Of a DNA stretch of 64,000 bases, positions 9,031 to 17,646 are shown piece by piece; position 1 is the stretch's first letter, and each line of letters opens with the position of its first letter. Source of the stretch: a virus; IMG/VR virus record IMGVR_UViG_3300032229_000759, positions 48,255 through 112,254 of that record. One strand, written 5' to 3'. Under the pieces are notes generated by a model. The model made no database searches and was not told the origin of the DNA. It saw only the letters and a list, made by a program, of their open reading frames with translations. A program made the translations under genes and the position numbers.

Positions 9031-9819
9031 TTAATTTCCTTTCAGAGCTTTTAAGAATATGTTTTTTATAAATGCTCCATATGAAGATTGTGTTGAATCA
9101 AATGGCGCTAATGACCTTAGCTTAACAGACTTTATATTCTCTAGAATGTCGCCTTCTATAGATATGTTTTGAATGCCACAAATTTGAGATTCTATATTAT
9201 AGGAGTTGTCCAAATCTAGTAAATAAGAATAGCTATTAAATACTAAATTGATATCTGGAGGAGATAACACACCCACATTTTGTGGGTTCTGATAATTAGC
9301 AGAATTAAATAAAACTATTTTTTCTTGACACTTAGGATATAAAACATCAGACAGGACAGTGTCGTTTATTTCGTTATCGCTAGACAACATCACTGCTGTT
9401 TTATTATTTCTAGTCTGATTACTGAGCATAAAGATTTTATCATCATATAGTCTATCATATAGGCATTCATAGTCTGCAATCCGATCTGTGGCCATATTAC
9501 TTCGTTTACCAACACACAGAATCTTATGCTTGTTCCAAAAGACTCCAATTTCATCATTTTTAATAGGAACATTAAGAAAAATACTAATCTTTACGTTGGC
9601 AGCATGATCTGTAATAAAATCATGCATTTCTTGAGAATACTCATTGGCTGGACCAATAATAATATCTGGTTTGTTTTGATGATAAACCTCAAATAAATTG
9701 CCGTGAAAATTCACAGCAGAAATATCATATTCATCAGAACTTAAACTGAATAAGTTATGTAAAAATGACTTATATTCGTTTTCGTGGTTTAGATGTGCTA
9801 GTATTTTCTTTTTGGTCAT
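9031..9819 (-). CDS. Putative GT-B-like protein of glycan cluster I
   Basis: 262 aa, starting in a TAATG junction with the upstream gene. The N terminus (MTKKKILAHLNHENEYKSF) and the KPDIIIGPANEYSQEM stretch look like the first Rossmann half of a GT-B fold, and a central IFLNVPIKNDE segment could be the interdomain linker. No catalytic E-x7-E or similar motif is evident. Context (flanked by a nucleotidyltransferase-like and other sugar-transfer genes) supports a role in sugar transfer. Function is not established by sequence alone. Confidence 0.6.
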   Translation of the reverse strand: MTKKKILAHLNHENEYKSFLHNLFSLSSDEYDISAVNFHGNLFEVYHQNKPDIIIGPANEYSQEMHDFITDHAANVKISIFLNVPIKNDEIGVFWNKHKILCVGKRSNMATDRIADYECLYDRLYDDKIFMLSNQTRNNKTAVMLSSDNEINDTVLSDVLYPKCQEKIVLFNSANYQNPQNVGVLSPPDINLVFNSYSYLLDLDNSYNIESQICGIQNISIEGDILENIKSVKLRSLAPFDSTQSSYGAFIKNIFLKALKGN

Positions 9820-10520
9820 TATGCGTACTCTTTAATTTTATTTTTATCTTTTAAGCCGGTTATATGTATTAATTCGTCGTGGTTTAAAGCTAGTTCTTTA
9901 TAACAAATATTGTGTCCAATAGATTTATTAATAATTTCAAATAAGAACATATTGTCATAATATGTATCTATGTTATTGGCAATCGTTGTCAAGTCTTTAT
10001 TACATAAATATACCATTCCAGACCAAATATGGGCGCCAATATCATAAAAGATATATTCTATATTGCCATTAGAATTGGATACTGAACCTAGAAATTTATG
10101 TTTCGTTTGATTTTTTTTTATTTTTTGAGACACAATCCAAGACTGATCTGTATTTAAAATTTTATTTTTTTTACATCTAATCATAGTATCTATAGAAGTA
10201 ATAAATAGTCCATCATATTTAGTATTGTCGTAGTGATCAATAATTAGCTTAAAAGCGTATCCTTGATTAGTAGTTAAAAAATAATTATTTAATATGATAT
10301 TAATATGAGAAGGAATTTTTTTTTGTAGTTTTTCGTAACCAAAACCGGCAACTATGCTAATGTCGGTAGCTTCGCCCATAAACTTAACAACGTTATCTAT
10401 TTGATGTAGTACTAATTCTTTGGCGTTATTATTAGGTTTAAGCAGTCCAATAGGCCCAAAAGACTTCATGCCCTTAGTAATTTCATAAGATAATATATAT
10501 GACGCTATTTTATTTTTCAT
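9819..10520 (-). CDS. Nucleotidyltransferase-fold protein (NDP-sugar synthase-like)
   Basis: 233 aa. The N-terminal half reads like a sugar-1-phosphate nucleotidyltransferase: SFGPIGLLKPNNNAKELVLH in place of the GxGTRxxPLT..KP loop, then ISIVAGFGYEKL and a central YDGLFITSIDTMIR where the family has its metal-binding Asp. The classical G-x-G-T-R loop is not present, so the enzyme may be degenerate or use a different substrate. It overlaps the upstream methyltransferase-like gene by 11 bases and abuts the next one through TAATG, so it is translationally coupled in glycan cluster I. Confidence 0.55.
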   Translation of the reverse strand: MKNKIASYILSYEITKGMKSFGPIGLLKPNNNAKELVLHQIDNVVKFMGEATDISIVAGFGYEKLQKKIPSHINIILNNYFLTTNQGYAFKLIIDHYDNTKYDGLFITSIDTMIRCKKNKILNTDQSWIVSQKIKKNQTKHKFLGSVSNSNGNIEYIFYDIGAHIWSGMVYLCNKDLTTIANNIDTYYDNMFLFEIINKSIGHNICYKELALNHDELIHITGLKDKNKIKEYA

Positions 10521-10932
10521 TAATCTTTTGAATAACGGCTATGGAATAAACATCATCTTGCATATTTTTGACAACCTCGAAGCCCGACACAGCATGAATA
10601 AAGGACAAGAAATCTGTATTAGTCCAACAAGACTTTAGTCCCAGCACCAACTTAGCAAAATGCTCGCCATTAAAAGTACCAAACTTGATCTTGTGACAAA
10701 TATTTTCTGGATTTAAAAAACGAACAGTTAATGTTCCACCCCTAGTCAATTTTTTAAGAGCTTCTATAAATATAGGATTTCTATCTTCTTGGGGTAATTT
10801 GTCGAGGGTTATAAAATTAATATTTTGAACATAGCCATTAGTAATTTGATTGAGATTACTAACATTAATATTAGAACAACCGTCTACTGAATCTTCTTTA
10901 TCGTCTATTGTGATATTGATTTGATGAATCAT
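10510..10932 (-). CDS. Short methyltransferase-like protein
   Basis: 140 aa, start in an ATGA overlap. The segment FITLDKLPQEDRNPIFIEALKKLTRGGTLTVRF matches in pattern the post-motif-II part of class I SAM methyltransferases (acidic strand, helix, then a K..GG.L.I strand); no more than a remnant of the GxGxG SAM-binding loop is present at the N terminus. The protein is about half the usual length. It may be a partial or partner domain, or inactive. Lies in glycan cluster I. Confidence 0.5.
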   Translation of the reverse strand: MIHQINITIDDKEDSVDGCSNINVSNLNQITNGYVQNINFITLDKLPQEDRNPIFIEALKKLTRGGTLTVRFLNPENICHKIKFGTFNGEHFAKLVLGLKSCWTNTDFLSFIHAVSGFEVVKNMQDDVYSIAVIQKINEK

Positions 10933-11855
10933 AAAATAAATGCCTTGTTGTTGGTTTGTACAATAACAGAATTAAATACCTTTGCAAAAGATTCGAAACT
11001 AAATTTATTTTTTATACTTATTGAACCATCTTCTGTGTTCTTTGGGTCAAGATTCTGAGTAACAATATTCATTAATTCATTTGGCTCATTAACAAAAACT
11101 AAGTTATCAATATCCCCATACTCTCTATTCACTGCTGGATGAGACATAGTGACGCCCACACAACCAGCAGCCACAGCACATAAAAGATTAATAATATTAT
11201 GTTCAGCTAAATCTATAACTACTTTATAGTGATTGAAAATCTCGTTAAGAGACTTTGTGGACATGCTGAGATTAGTTATAATGTCTCCTGACAAACCAGC
11301 ATTTTTTGCTACGGCAGCAATTTGTTGAGCATACGGCAATCCTTCTGTGTTTATAACTAAAATGTCTTTTGTTCGTTCGTTGAACGGAGATAAACTTTTA
11401 AAGTTTGCTGGTATGCCATAATTGATTAGATAACTATTATCTAGTTTCCATGATTCTTGAGCAGCGCCGGTGAAGAATATTTTAACATCTTTTTTAAGTC
11501 TTTGATTAATAAGTGCTAGATCTTCTTTTTTAATATACGGAGGTCTGATTGAATGAGTGCATAAAATACCGTTTAAATGAAAATTTTTAAATGTATTATT
11601 TTGACTATAACCAATAATATTATTACTTATAGTTAAGTTGTAATTATACAATGTGAGGTCTTTGGGCTCTAGATTGATTAGGTTGGGTATTGATATTGTG
11701 GGCTTGGCCTGAGCATTTACAATATTAAAATACTTATGATGATCTAATGATACCAAGGTATGATCAAAACAATTATTTTGTGGAGCATATAGAATATTAT
11801 ATGGTTCCTGAGTAAATTTTTGTAGTATATTACCCGTAGTAAAACCTAGATACAT
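10929..11855 (-). CDS. Putative GT-B glycosyltransferase-like protein
   Basis: 308 aa, ATG 11855 overlapping the upstream stop by 10 bases. The C-terminal half has the layout of a GT-B nucleotide-sugar domain: TKDILVINTEGLPYAQQI, ITNLSMSTKSLNEIFNHYKVVIDLAEHN and AVAAGCVGVTMSHPAVNREY, which parallels the E(A)LA.G.PV region of GT4 enzymes although the acidic residue is absent. The N-terminal half is Asn-rich and poorly conserved. Probably transfers or binds a sugar nucleotide in a surface glycan or DNA modification pathway; the acceptor cannot be read from sequence. Confidence 0.6.
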   Translation of the reverse strand: MYLGFTTGNILQKFTQEPYNILYAPQNNCFDHTLVSLDHHKYFNIVNAQAKPTISIPNLINLEPKDLTLYNYNLTISNNIIGYSQNNTFKNFHLNGILCTHSIRPPYIKKEDLALINQRLKKDVKIFFTGAAQESWKLDNSYLINYGIPANFKSLSPFNERTKDILVINTEGLPYAQQIAAVAKNAGLSGDIITNLSMSTKSLNEIFNHYKVVIDLAEHNIINLLCAVAAGCVGVTMSHPAVNREYGDIDNLVFVNEPNELMNIVTQNLDPKNTEDGSISIKNKFSFESFAKVFNSVIVQTNNKAFIL

Positions 11856-12973
11856 AGACGCTCTCCAATACTATGGTAACTAAATTGATCTATAATACTT
11901 TTACCGACTTCTCTTTTATCGGCAAGTTTTTGTTTCTCTGATTTGTGCATAGCGTAGACGGATCTCATATGCTCTATTAAATTGTACATATCTATTTTAT
12001 ACCAATATTCATGGGCATTATATAAATCAAATTCATTTGTTAGCGGCCTATTATTCAATATAACAGGTGTTTTATGACTTTTGATCAACCAGCCGTTATC
12101 GTTATTAATATAGTCGGTCATACCAGTATTGTTTGTCACAATAGGGGTTTTACCTAGAACCAGTGCTTCTGCTGCTGGTCTACAAAATGCTTCGCCCATA
12201 GAGGGCATTACAAAACAATCTCCAGAGTTATGTAATCCCACGATATCTTTATCGGATAGTCTTTCTGTAATAATTAATTCTTTTTTGTATTTAGTACTAA
12301 TATTAAGTTTTCTTTTTAAATTATCTATGTCTTTTTCGATAACTCGATGAGATTCTGCTGGGCTCATGCCCCCAATACTACTTTTAATAATCAAAGACAC
12401 CGGTTGTGTAATATCAAAAGCCAAATGAAAAGCTGTGACTAAATCCAAAACATTTTTACGTTCATTATATTCCCCTATAAAATAAAATTTAAAGGTTTTA
12501 TCTATAGCAGGATGCAGAGTTAATTTATGAGTTTGATTATTTTTAATAAAGTCTATGTCAAGAGGCTGGGATATAACCCTGATGGGCTTAATGACTCCAG
12601 ACTTTTGTAGACACAATTTTTCTCTGTTGCTAGGTACCCAAACTTCATCCATTTGATTGATATTATTAATACAGGTAGACTGTCCTATGTTATTGGTTTC
12701 TAAGACAAAGAGGCCTATATTTTTTGCATATTTTTTATTGAGAAATAAATTATGGGGCAATACTTTTTGTATAACCACATCGTATTGATCAAAATAAGCA
12801 TTCTCATACGCCAAGATTTGTTCATCTGGTTCGTATTCTGATGGAGCGCTGGTGAAAAAAATGGGCCTAGTAGTGAGATTGTTATACTTAGTGCCCAGGG
12901 CTTTTATATAGCTTTGTGTAGCTAAACCCCACCCATCATTTTGCCTATACGGTCCTACAAATAAAATATTCAT
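11846..12973 (-). CDS. Glycosyltransferase family 4 (GT-B)
   Basis: 375 aa, start in an ATGA overlap with the upstream GT4. Canonical GT-B features are visible: an N-terminal ILFVGPYRQNDGWGLATQSY loop, FYFIGEYNERKNVLDLVTAF in the second Rossmann domain, and DCFVMPSMGEAFCRPAAEAL followed by GKTPIVTNNTGMTDYI, the nucleotide-sugar binding E-x7-E region. It retains the activated sugar and transfers it to an acceptor in the cytoplasm. Tight coupling with the 559-aa GT4 upstream suggests successive sugar additions to the same product. Confidence 0.85.
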   Translation of the reverse strand: MNILFVGPYRQNDGWGLATQSYIKALGTKYNNLTTRPIFFTSAPSEYEPDEQILAYENAYFDQYDVVIQKVLPHNLFLNKKYAKNIGLFVLETNNIGQSTCINNINQMDEVWVPSNREKLCLQKSGVIKPIRVISQPLDIDFIKNNQTHKLTLHPAIDKTFKFYFIGEYNERKNVLDLVTAFHLAFDITQPVSLIIKSSIGGMSPAESHRVIEKDIDNLKRKLNISTKYKKELIITERLSDKDIVGLHNSGDCFVMPSMGEAFCRPAAEALVLGKTPIVTNNTGMTDYINNDNGWLIKSHKTPVILNNRPLTNEFDLYNAHEYWYKIDMYNLIEHMRSVYAMHKSEKQKLADKREVGKSIIDQFSYHSIGERLCI

Positions 12974-14649
12974 TCTTTTATATTTTCTTTCATATGAGCA
13001 TATTGAATAAAGTCTTCATTTTTTAATTCTGGCAAATGATGCTTTGCGTTCTGAGCTAAGTTATTATTATTAATCATATTGTTAAGTACGGCTGTGGCCT
13101 TATCTAGACCGTAGGGTTCTGTTTGTATACCATTAATAGCGAATCCATAGTCTAGGTCACGTATCATATTTAATAGCAATATAGAAGATGCGAACTGGTG
13201 ATGGGGCATATGAGCTGATACCATCTTGGTAACAATATCGTATGGATTTCTATTATTCACAGGTAAAGACTGTAAATCAATACTGTTCAATACGGGAAGA
13301 TTTTCTGCCCATTTTCCTTGTAAACCAACCAATTGTACATTATCAAAATATTTTTCCCATTTTTCAGCAATATGGTCCCAATTATAGTGATCTTCTGTTA
13401 ATTTTCTGGTTTCAAACCGTTTCTGTTCTTTCAGTACGCTGGGCATAGCTTGGTATTCAGATAAAATTTCTATTAAATGGTTATTGTCTGGATATACTCT
13501 AATAGCTTTTGTCTCTAGTTCTTTAAAGCCTTGTCTAATTTTAATCGGATATCCATTGATTTTTCTGACAACATCACTCATCGCACTATAATCAACAGAT
13601 GCTACTGGAACTCCACAAGAGGATGCTTCTACTTGAGGCATGCCGAAGCCTTCGCAAATAGCATATTGCACATAGATATCAAAAAGATTAATCACAACAG
13701 ATAAATTTTGTGAAGAAATGCCTGAACTTACATTAGGCATAGAAAAAGATTTTTGACTACATTTTGGGCAATATGAAACAGGGTGCTGGTATAGGCTGGG
13801 TGCAAAGTATCCACAATTTTTACAACTATAAGTAAATAGTACTCTGTTGCCTACTTTATATTCTTTAAGTAGTTGAGGAATATCCCAACCCGCATCCGGA
13901 TAGCTCGTATGCAAATACAGATAAGTCTTTTCTCCAATAGGATTTTTTTCTCTTTTGAATTTATGGAGTAATCCCTTAAGGCTGGAGAATAATTCTGGTA
14001 CAAGTTTGCGTTTTTGATTACGCATAATACTGCCAATAATAAAGCTGTCCGGATCAAAACCAAAATGTTCTTTAAGACCCGATCTGTTGTCTATAGCTTT
14101 GAATGTATTAAGATCTACGCCGGGAGACGTAGTATCTATGTATCTAATTTTATTATTGCTTTGTTCTAGCAGAGTATCTCTGCCGAAATCTGAGTAAGTA
14201 AAAATAGCGTCGGCGTGTAAGAATGTATCGAGCCATTCTTCTTGTTGTGGGGCAGAATCTACCGTGGGCATCAAGACCCAGTGATAAAATGGTCTTAATG
14301 GAGAGAATTGTTGGTATGAACTCATCCAATAATCTCTGACATCGACTACTATATCGGGCTGAAAATCTAGAAGAACTCTTTCAAATCTCCATCTGCCGAA
14401 TTGATTTTCCATAGAGCTATTATATTCTGAAGCCCTAGGGTCTTTATCGTCAACAGCATTTGCATAATATCTCCAGTGAATACCCACGTCTTTAGGGTCG
14501 TTCACCTTTCCATAAGAAGCAAATTCTGCGATTTCGTACTTACCAGTACGATGCAGCCTTTGCAGTATTTCCCTAGCATAAGTACCAAAACCAGAATTTA
14601 AAAAACTAGCTTCGGAACACATCAAAATTTTAAGTTTGGTTTTAGACAT
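12970..14649 (-). CDS. Large glycosyltransferase family 4 with inserted zinc ribbon
   Basis: 559 aa from ATG 14649. Upstream in-frame codons to 14679 lie inside a terminator hairpin, so the longer form is unlikely. The N terminus (KILMCSEASFLNSGFGTYAREIL) is a GT-B acceptor domain; residues about 290-320 hold a four-cysteine ribbon (CKNCG ... CPKCS) inserted in the second domain, followed by FDIYVQYAICEGFGMPQVEA and SCGVPVASVDYSAM, the GT4 sugar-nucleotide site. The C-terminal 130 residues are an extra helical region. The ribbon insertion is unusual for GT4. It is the first gene after the terminator and thus the head of glycan cluster I, although no promoter is obvious. Confidence 0.85.
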   Translation of the reverse strand: MSKTKLKILMCSEASFLNSGFGTYAREILQRLHRTGKYEIAEFASYGKVNDPKDVGIHWRYYANAVDDKDPRASEYNSSMENQFGRWRFERVLLDFQPDIVVDVRDYWMSSYQQFSPLRPFYHWVLMPTVDSAPQQEEWLDTFLHADAIFTYSDFGRDTLLEQSNNKIRYIDTTSPGVDLNTFKAIDNRSGLKEHFGFDPDSFIIGSIMRNQKRKLVPELFSSLKGLLHKFKREKNPIGEKTYLYLHTSYPDAGWDIPQLLKEYKVGNRVLFTYSCKNCGYFAPSLYQHPVSYCPKCSQKSFSMPNVSSGISSQNLSVVINLFDIYVQYAICEGFGMPQVEASSCGVPVASVDYSAMSDVVRKINGYPIKIRQGFKELETKAIRVYPDNNHLIEILSEYQAMPSVLKEQKRFETRKLTEDHYNWDHIAEKWEKYFDNVQLVGLQGKWAENLPVLNSIDLQSLPVNNRNPYDIVTKMVSAHMPHHQFASSILLLNMIRDLDYGFAINGIQTEPYGLDKATAVLNNMINNNNLAQNAKHHLPELKNEDFIQYAHMKENIKE

Positions 14650-14650
14650 A

Positions 14651-14680
14651 GAAAAATGGGGGTGTGTTCGCACCCCCATC
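14651..14680 (-). terminator. Intrinsic terminator after ssb
   Basis: On the - strand a 9-bp stem ATGGGGGTG/CACCCCCAT (14656-14679) with a 6-base loop is followed by TTTTTC. It lies 23 bases after the ssb stop and ends immediately before the ATG at 14649. It would end transcripts of the replication operon and separate them from glycan cluster I, and it fixes the start of the downstream gene. Confidence 0.85.
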
Positions 14681-14702
14681 TCTTTTTAGTGCATCTGATG
14701 GA

Positions 14703-15074
14703 TTAGAAACTTACAACTTCTTCATTAACTTCTTTGCTCTTCTTAGATAGCTTAGTAATCTTAGAAAAGTTATTAACTCTAACCTTCAACGAGTTATGCT
14801 TAACTCCATCCTTTTCCCATGAATCATTACGTAATGATCCTTCTACTAGAACCAGATCGCCCTTCTTGAAGGACTGTCCGATAATTTCTGCGCCACTATC
14901 CCATGCTTCACATGGTACAAAAGTTGTTACCTTGTCCTTTTCTCCATTGGACTTGGTATACTCACGAGAAACAGCGACGGTAAAATTAACTACCGCAGTC
15001 TGCTTACCATTAGTATTAACAACACGCATTTCTGGATCACGAGCAAGATTACCACGTAAGATATTAATATTCAT
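14703..15074 (-). CDS. ssb: Single-stranded DNA-binding protein
   Basis: 123 aa, ATG 15074 with an AAGGAG site nine bases upstream. A bacterial-type OB fold is clear: MNINILRGNLARDPEMRVV, VVNFTVAVSREYT, FVPCEAWDSGAEII and KKGDLVLVEGSLRNDSWEKDG. The tail after about residue 105 is short and ends EEVVSF, a reduced form of the acidic tip through which SSB recruits partners. Coats single strands during phage replication and recombination. It has its own promoter (15113-15140) and its own terminator, so it can be made in excess of the rest of the replication operon. Confidence 0.95.
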   Translation of the reverse strand: MNINILRGNLARDPEMRVVNTNGKQTAVVNFTVAVSREYTKSNGEKDKVTTFVPCEAWDSGAEIIGQSFKKGDLVLVEGSLRNDSWEKDGVKHNSLKVRVNNFSKITKLSKKSKEVNEEVVSF

Positions 15075-15112
15075 TTATTTCTCCTTGAAAAAAATAACCA
15101 ATGTACTACACT

Positions 15113-15140
15113 ATTATAGGAACCGACGGCCAAGCGTCAA
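15113..15140 (-). promoter_or_regulatory. Sigma70-type promoter for ssb
   Basis: On the - strand TTGACG (15140-15135), a 16-base spacer and a perfect TATAAT (15118-15113). The -35 box overlaps the stop codon of the DnaE C-terminal gene. Predicted start is about 30 bases before the ssb ATG. Host-type consensus suggests early expression by unmodified host RNA polymerase. Confidence 0.85.
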
Positions 15141-16762
15141 GTTTTCGGAATATACGTTTTTTCAACTATGAGAGAGTCTCCAGACTTCGATCTGTTACCC
15201 TTTACTATAACTACGTTGCCTTCAAACAACGTATTTCTATATAGTTTGTACGACTCTGGAAAGAAAACAACAGAATCAACAGAGCCTGTGCCGTCACTCA
15301 TTGTTACGAAAGCCATCTCTAGTCCAGGAGTTTTGCCCGACTTTGTTTTAGTAACACTGATGGCTTCTATTTCTCCGCATAATATAAGATTGTCTTTAAT
15401 CATGCCATTCTTAAAATCTTTACACGTAATATTAGTCATACTTATATCATACATGTCTACCTTAGAGCAGGTCATACTGCACCCTAAAGTTTCATCCTCT
15501 ATATCGGATATCCAATCAGGATTATCTTCTAGAGCGTATGGTGGCTTATTGAAATTATTAATTAAGCCTAAAATTATATTTTTACGATTCTTGTTTGATT
15601 TACCATTATGATATAAATCATATAGTGCATCCCCCAAACTTTTGTATTTATGTGTTTTATCTGTGATAAAAGAACATTCTTTTTTAGTTAGTTCTGACAT
15701 TAAATTAAATTCAAATAACATAGAAGATCTATTTTTATTGAGATAAGAAAGAGCTCCTGCTTGTATGAGAGCTTTTGCCGATGTAGAATTAATGTTTAAT
15801 AATACTTTCATCAGCATATCTATCCATGTCATAAGATCAAAATCTAAAAATTGTTCATCTTTTAATTTAATGAGTTTGTCGAATACGGACTTACCGAAAC
15901 CTTTAATATCTGTTAGTCCAAAATAAATTTTTTCATTCTTTAATATAAAATACTGATTCATGTTTCTAATGTCTGGCAGCCGCACAGAAACATCCATCTC
16001 ATTAGCATTCTGTACTAATTCCTTGATTTCTGCTTTTGGGTCTATTTTATCTTTAGCAAATCTCAAATAGGCCGCAAAAAAAATTCTTGGAAAGTGAGCT
16101 TTTGTGTAAGCTGATAAATAACTATTAACAGCATAACTAACCGCATGACTTTTATTAAAGGAATATCTTTGAGATTTTTCTATCCATCCGAAAATTTCTT
16201 CTGCTTGTGACGATGATACTAGATTTGCTTTTTGTGAGCCCTCTATAAATTTAATTTTAATTTTAGCCATTTCTTCTGGTTTTTTCTTACCGATGGCCTT
16301 ACGCAACATGTCTGCTTCTTGCAAATTAAACCCGGCTACAACTCTGGCAATTTCCATCGCCTGTTCTTGATAAATCATCTCTCCGTATGTAGTTTTTAAA
16401 ACAGGTTCTAAAACTGAGTGGTAATAATCCACTGATTCTAGTCCATTCTTTTTATCTATATAATGATTAGAAACTGTTTTTCCATCTCTAACAGCCTCTA
16501 AACATCCGGGTCTCAAAATACTAATAAGAGCAGAAAGCTGCTCCATGTTTTGGGGTTTTAATTTTTTAGCCATAGACTTACCAAGCCTAGACTCTAGCTG
16601 AAAACACCCCTTGGTATTACCGTCTGATATAAGATCCCAAGTTCTTTGACAATCTAGATCAATGTTTTCTATTTTTGGATCAAAAATCAATTGCGTGATC
16701 TTATCTCCATCCAAAGACACATTAAAAGAACATCCGCAAGGATACTGAAATTTTTTCGACAT
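15137..16762 (-). CDS. dnaE: DNA polymerase III alpha, C-terminal polypeptide (fingers to OB)
   Basis: 541 aa, own ATG at 16762 three bases after the exonuclease stop. After about 38 novel residues containing PCGCSFNV, it continues DnaE exactly where the other polypeptide stops: WDLISDGNTKGCFQLESRLG, LRPG, TYGEMIYQEQAMEIA, ADMLRKAIGKKKPEEMAKIK and FNKSHAVSYA (fingers), then a helix-hairpin-helix region near residue 295 and an OB fold from about 440 to the end. The palm aspartates are absent here because they are on the 17647-19521 product. Cys9 and Cys11 may form part of a small metal site. No intein C-terminal motif precedes the polymerase sequence. Works as one subunit of a two-chain replicase, by inference. 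Confidence 0.93.
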   Translation of the reverse strand: MSKKFQYPCGCSFNVSLDGDKITQLIFDPKIENIDLDCQRTWDLISDGNTKGCFQLESRLGKSMAKKLKPQNMEQLSALISILRPGCLEAVRDGKTVSNHYIDKKNGLESVDYYHSVLEPVLKTTYGEMIYQEQAMEIARVVAGFNLQEADMLRKAIGKKKPEEMAKIKIKFIEGSQKANLVSSSQAEEIFGWIEKSQRYSFNKSHAVSYAVNSYLSAYTKAHFPRIFFAAYLRFAKDKIDPKAEIKELVQNANEMDVSVRLPDIRNMNQYFILKNEKIYFGLTDIKGFGKSVFDKLIKLKDEQFLDFDLMTWIDMLMKVLLNINSTSAKALIQAGALSYLNKNRSSMLFEFNLMSELTKKECSFITDKTHKYKSLGDALYDLYHNGKSNKNRKNIILGLINNFNKPPYALEDNPDWISDIEDETLGCSMTCSKVDMYDISMTNITCKDFKNGMIKDNLILCGEIEAISVTKTKSGKTPGLEMAFVTMSDGTGSVDSVVFFPESYKLYRNTLFEGNVVIVKGNRSKSGDSLIVEKTYIPKT

Positions 16763-16765
16763 ATA

Positions 16766-17455
16766 TTAGGACCCAAAAGAATCTTTAAACTTTATTTTTT
16801 GACTCAGATTTCTGTGCAACTTAAGGAAACGAATTAATATTTCTGCACAATCTTTTACATCTTTTAGAGCGTCGTGAGCCCCTAATTTAGATATGCCTAA
16901 ATAATCTCTAAGAGTATCTAGTGATAAATTTTTGACATCATTATTGTTTTCAAACCAATAAAAGACCAAATTCATAATATCTAAAACATCTCGTGGATAA
17001 AAAATATCTGATCTGTCTTCTTTATTCACATTACCATATTTACGACTCAAGCGATCTATAATAGGCAAATCAAACCTATTGATATTATATCCCGCAGCGA
17101 TAGGAGCGCTGAACTGACTCTTTTTAGATGATCGAGTATGATGCATCATTAAATAATTGGTAAACAATTTCCATGATTGATCTTGTATTGGATATTCTTT
17201 CCACTCAGATAAAATTTGTTCTTTGGTTGATCCTCTGACCTTAGCATGAAAATCCAGAATATCCGTTTCATAAACATAATTATCATTTTTTTCTAACACT
17301 TCTGGCTTAAAAAAGATATTAAATTCTGAATTAGGCACAATTTCCAACTTAATAGGATCAACAATAACAGCGGCTATTTGTACTGGACTACAACCCCTGG
17401 GATCCGAGCCATCAGTTTCAAAATCAAAAACACATATTTTATTATAGTTAATCAT
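16766..17455 (-). CDS. DEDDh 3'-5' exonuclease (DnaQ-like proofreader)
   Basis: 229 aa, start overlapping the upstream 62-aa gene. Exo motifs are intact: FDFETDG at residues 10-16 (D and E), AGYNINRFDLPII (second Asp) and HDALKDVKD (His and fifth-position Asp of Exo III). It lies between the two halves of the polymerase gene, so it is very probably the proofreading subunit of that polymerase. No clamp-binding sequence stands out. Length is close to E. coli epsilon (243 aa). Confidence 0.93.
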   Translation of the reverse strand: MINYNKICVFDFETDGSDPRGCSPVQIAAVIVDPIKLEIVPNSEFNIFFKPEVLEKNDNYVYETDILDFHAKVRGSTKEQILSEWKEYPIQDQSWKLFTNYLMMHHTRSSKKSQFSAPIAAGYNINRFDLPIIDRLSRKYGNVNKEDRSDIFYPRDVLDIMNLVFYWFENNNDVKNLSLDTLRDYLGISKLGAHDALKDVKDCAEILIRFLKLHRNLSQKIKFKDSFGS

Positions 17456-17643
17456 TAAGCATTCTCTATTTTTTCTACTTGAATTAGCGGCAGCACCTGT
17501 ATTTTTTGGTCAGAATTAGCAGTTACACAAGCATTAAAACATGTACAACAACTTACTCTTTCTTCTGGTGTTTTAACATATTCTATACCATTCATTTTAA
17601 ATTTAGAACCAACTTCTAGGTCCATAAACTTAACCGTACTCAT
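17455..17643 (-). CDS. Small cysteine-containing protein between polymerase genes
   Basis: 62 aa, ATG 17643 three bases after the DnaE N-terminal stop; the stop overlaps the exonuclease start. The start MSTVKFMDLEVGSKFKMNGIEYVK looks like a small beta-barrel (SH3-like) opening, and CCTCFNAC gives three to four cysteines that could bind zinc. No family recognised. Its place inside the replicase cassette suggests an accessory role, but nothing in the sequence proves it. Confidence 0.65.
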   Translation of the reverse strand: MSTVKFMDLEVGSKFKMNGIEYVKTPEERVSCCTCFNACVTANSDQKIQVLPLIQVEKIENA

Positions 17644-17646
17644 ATT

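Noticed and set aside
14650-14679. N-terminal extension of the large GT4 gene from 14679
   Set aside because: The extension is encoded by the terminator hairpin; ATG 14649 directly follows the T-run.
14734-15611. + strand frames opposite ssb and DnaE C-terminal gene
   Set aside because: Both lie on conserved - strand genes and have no promoter or start signals.
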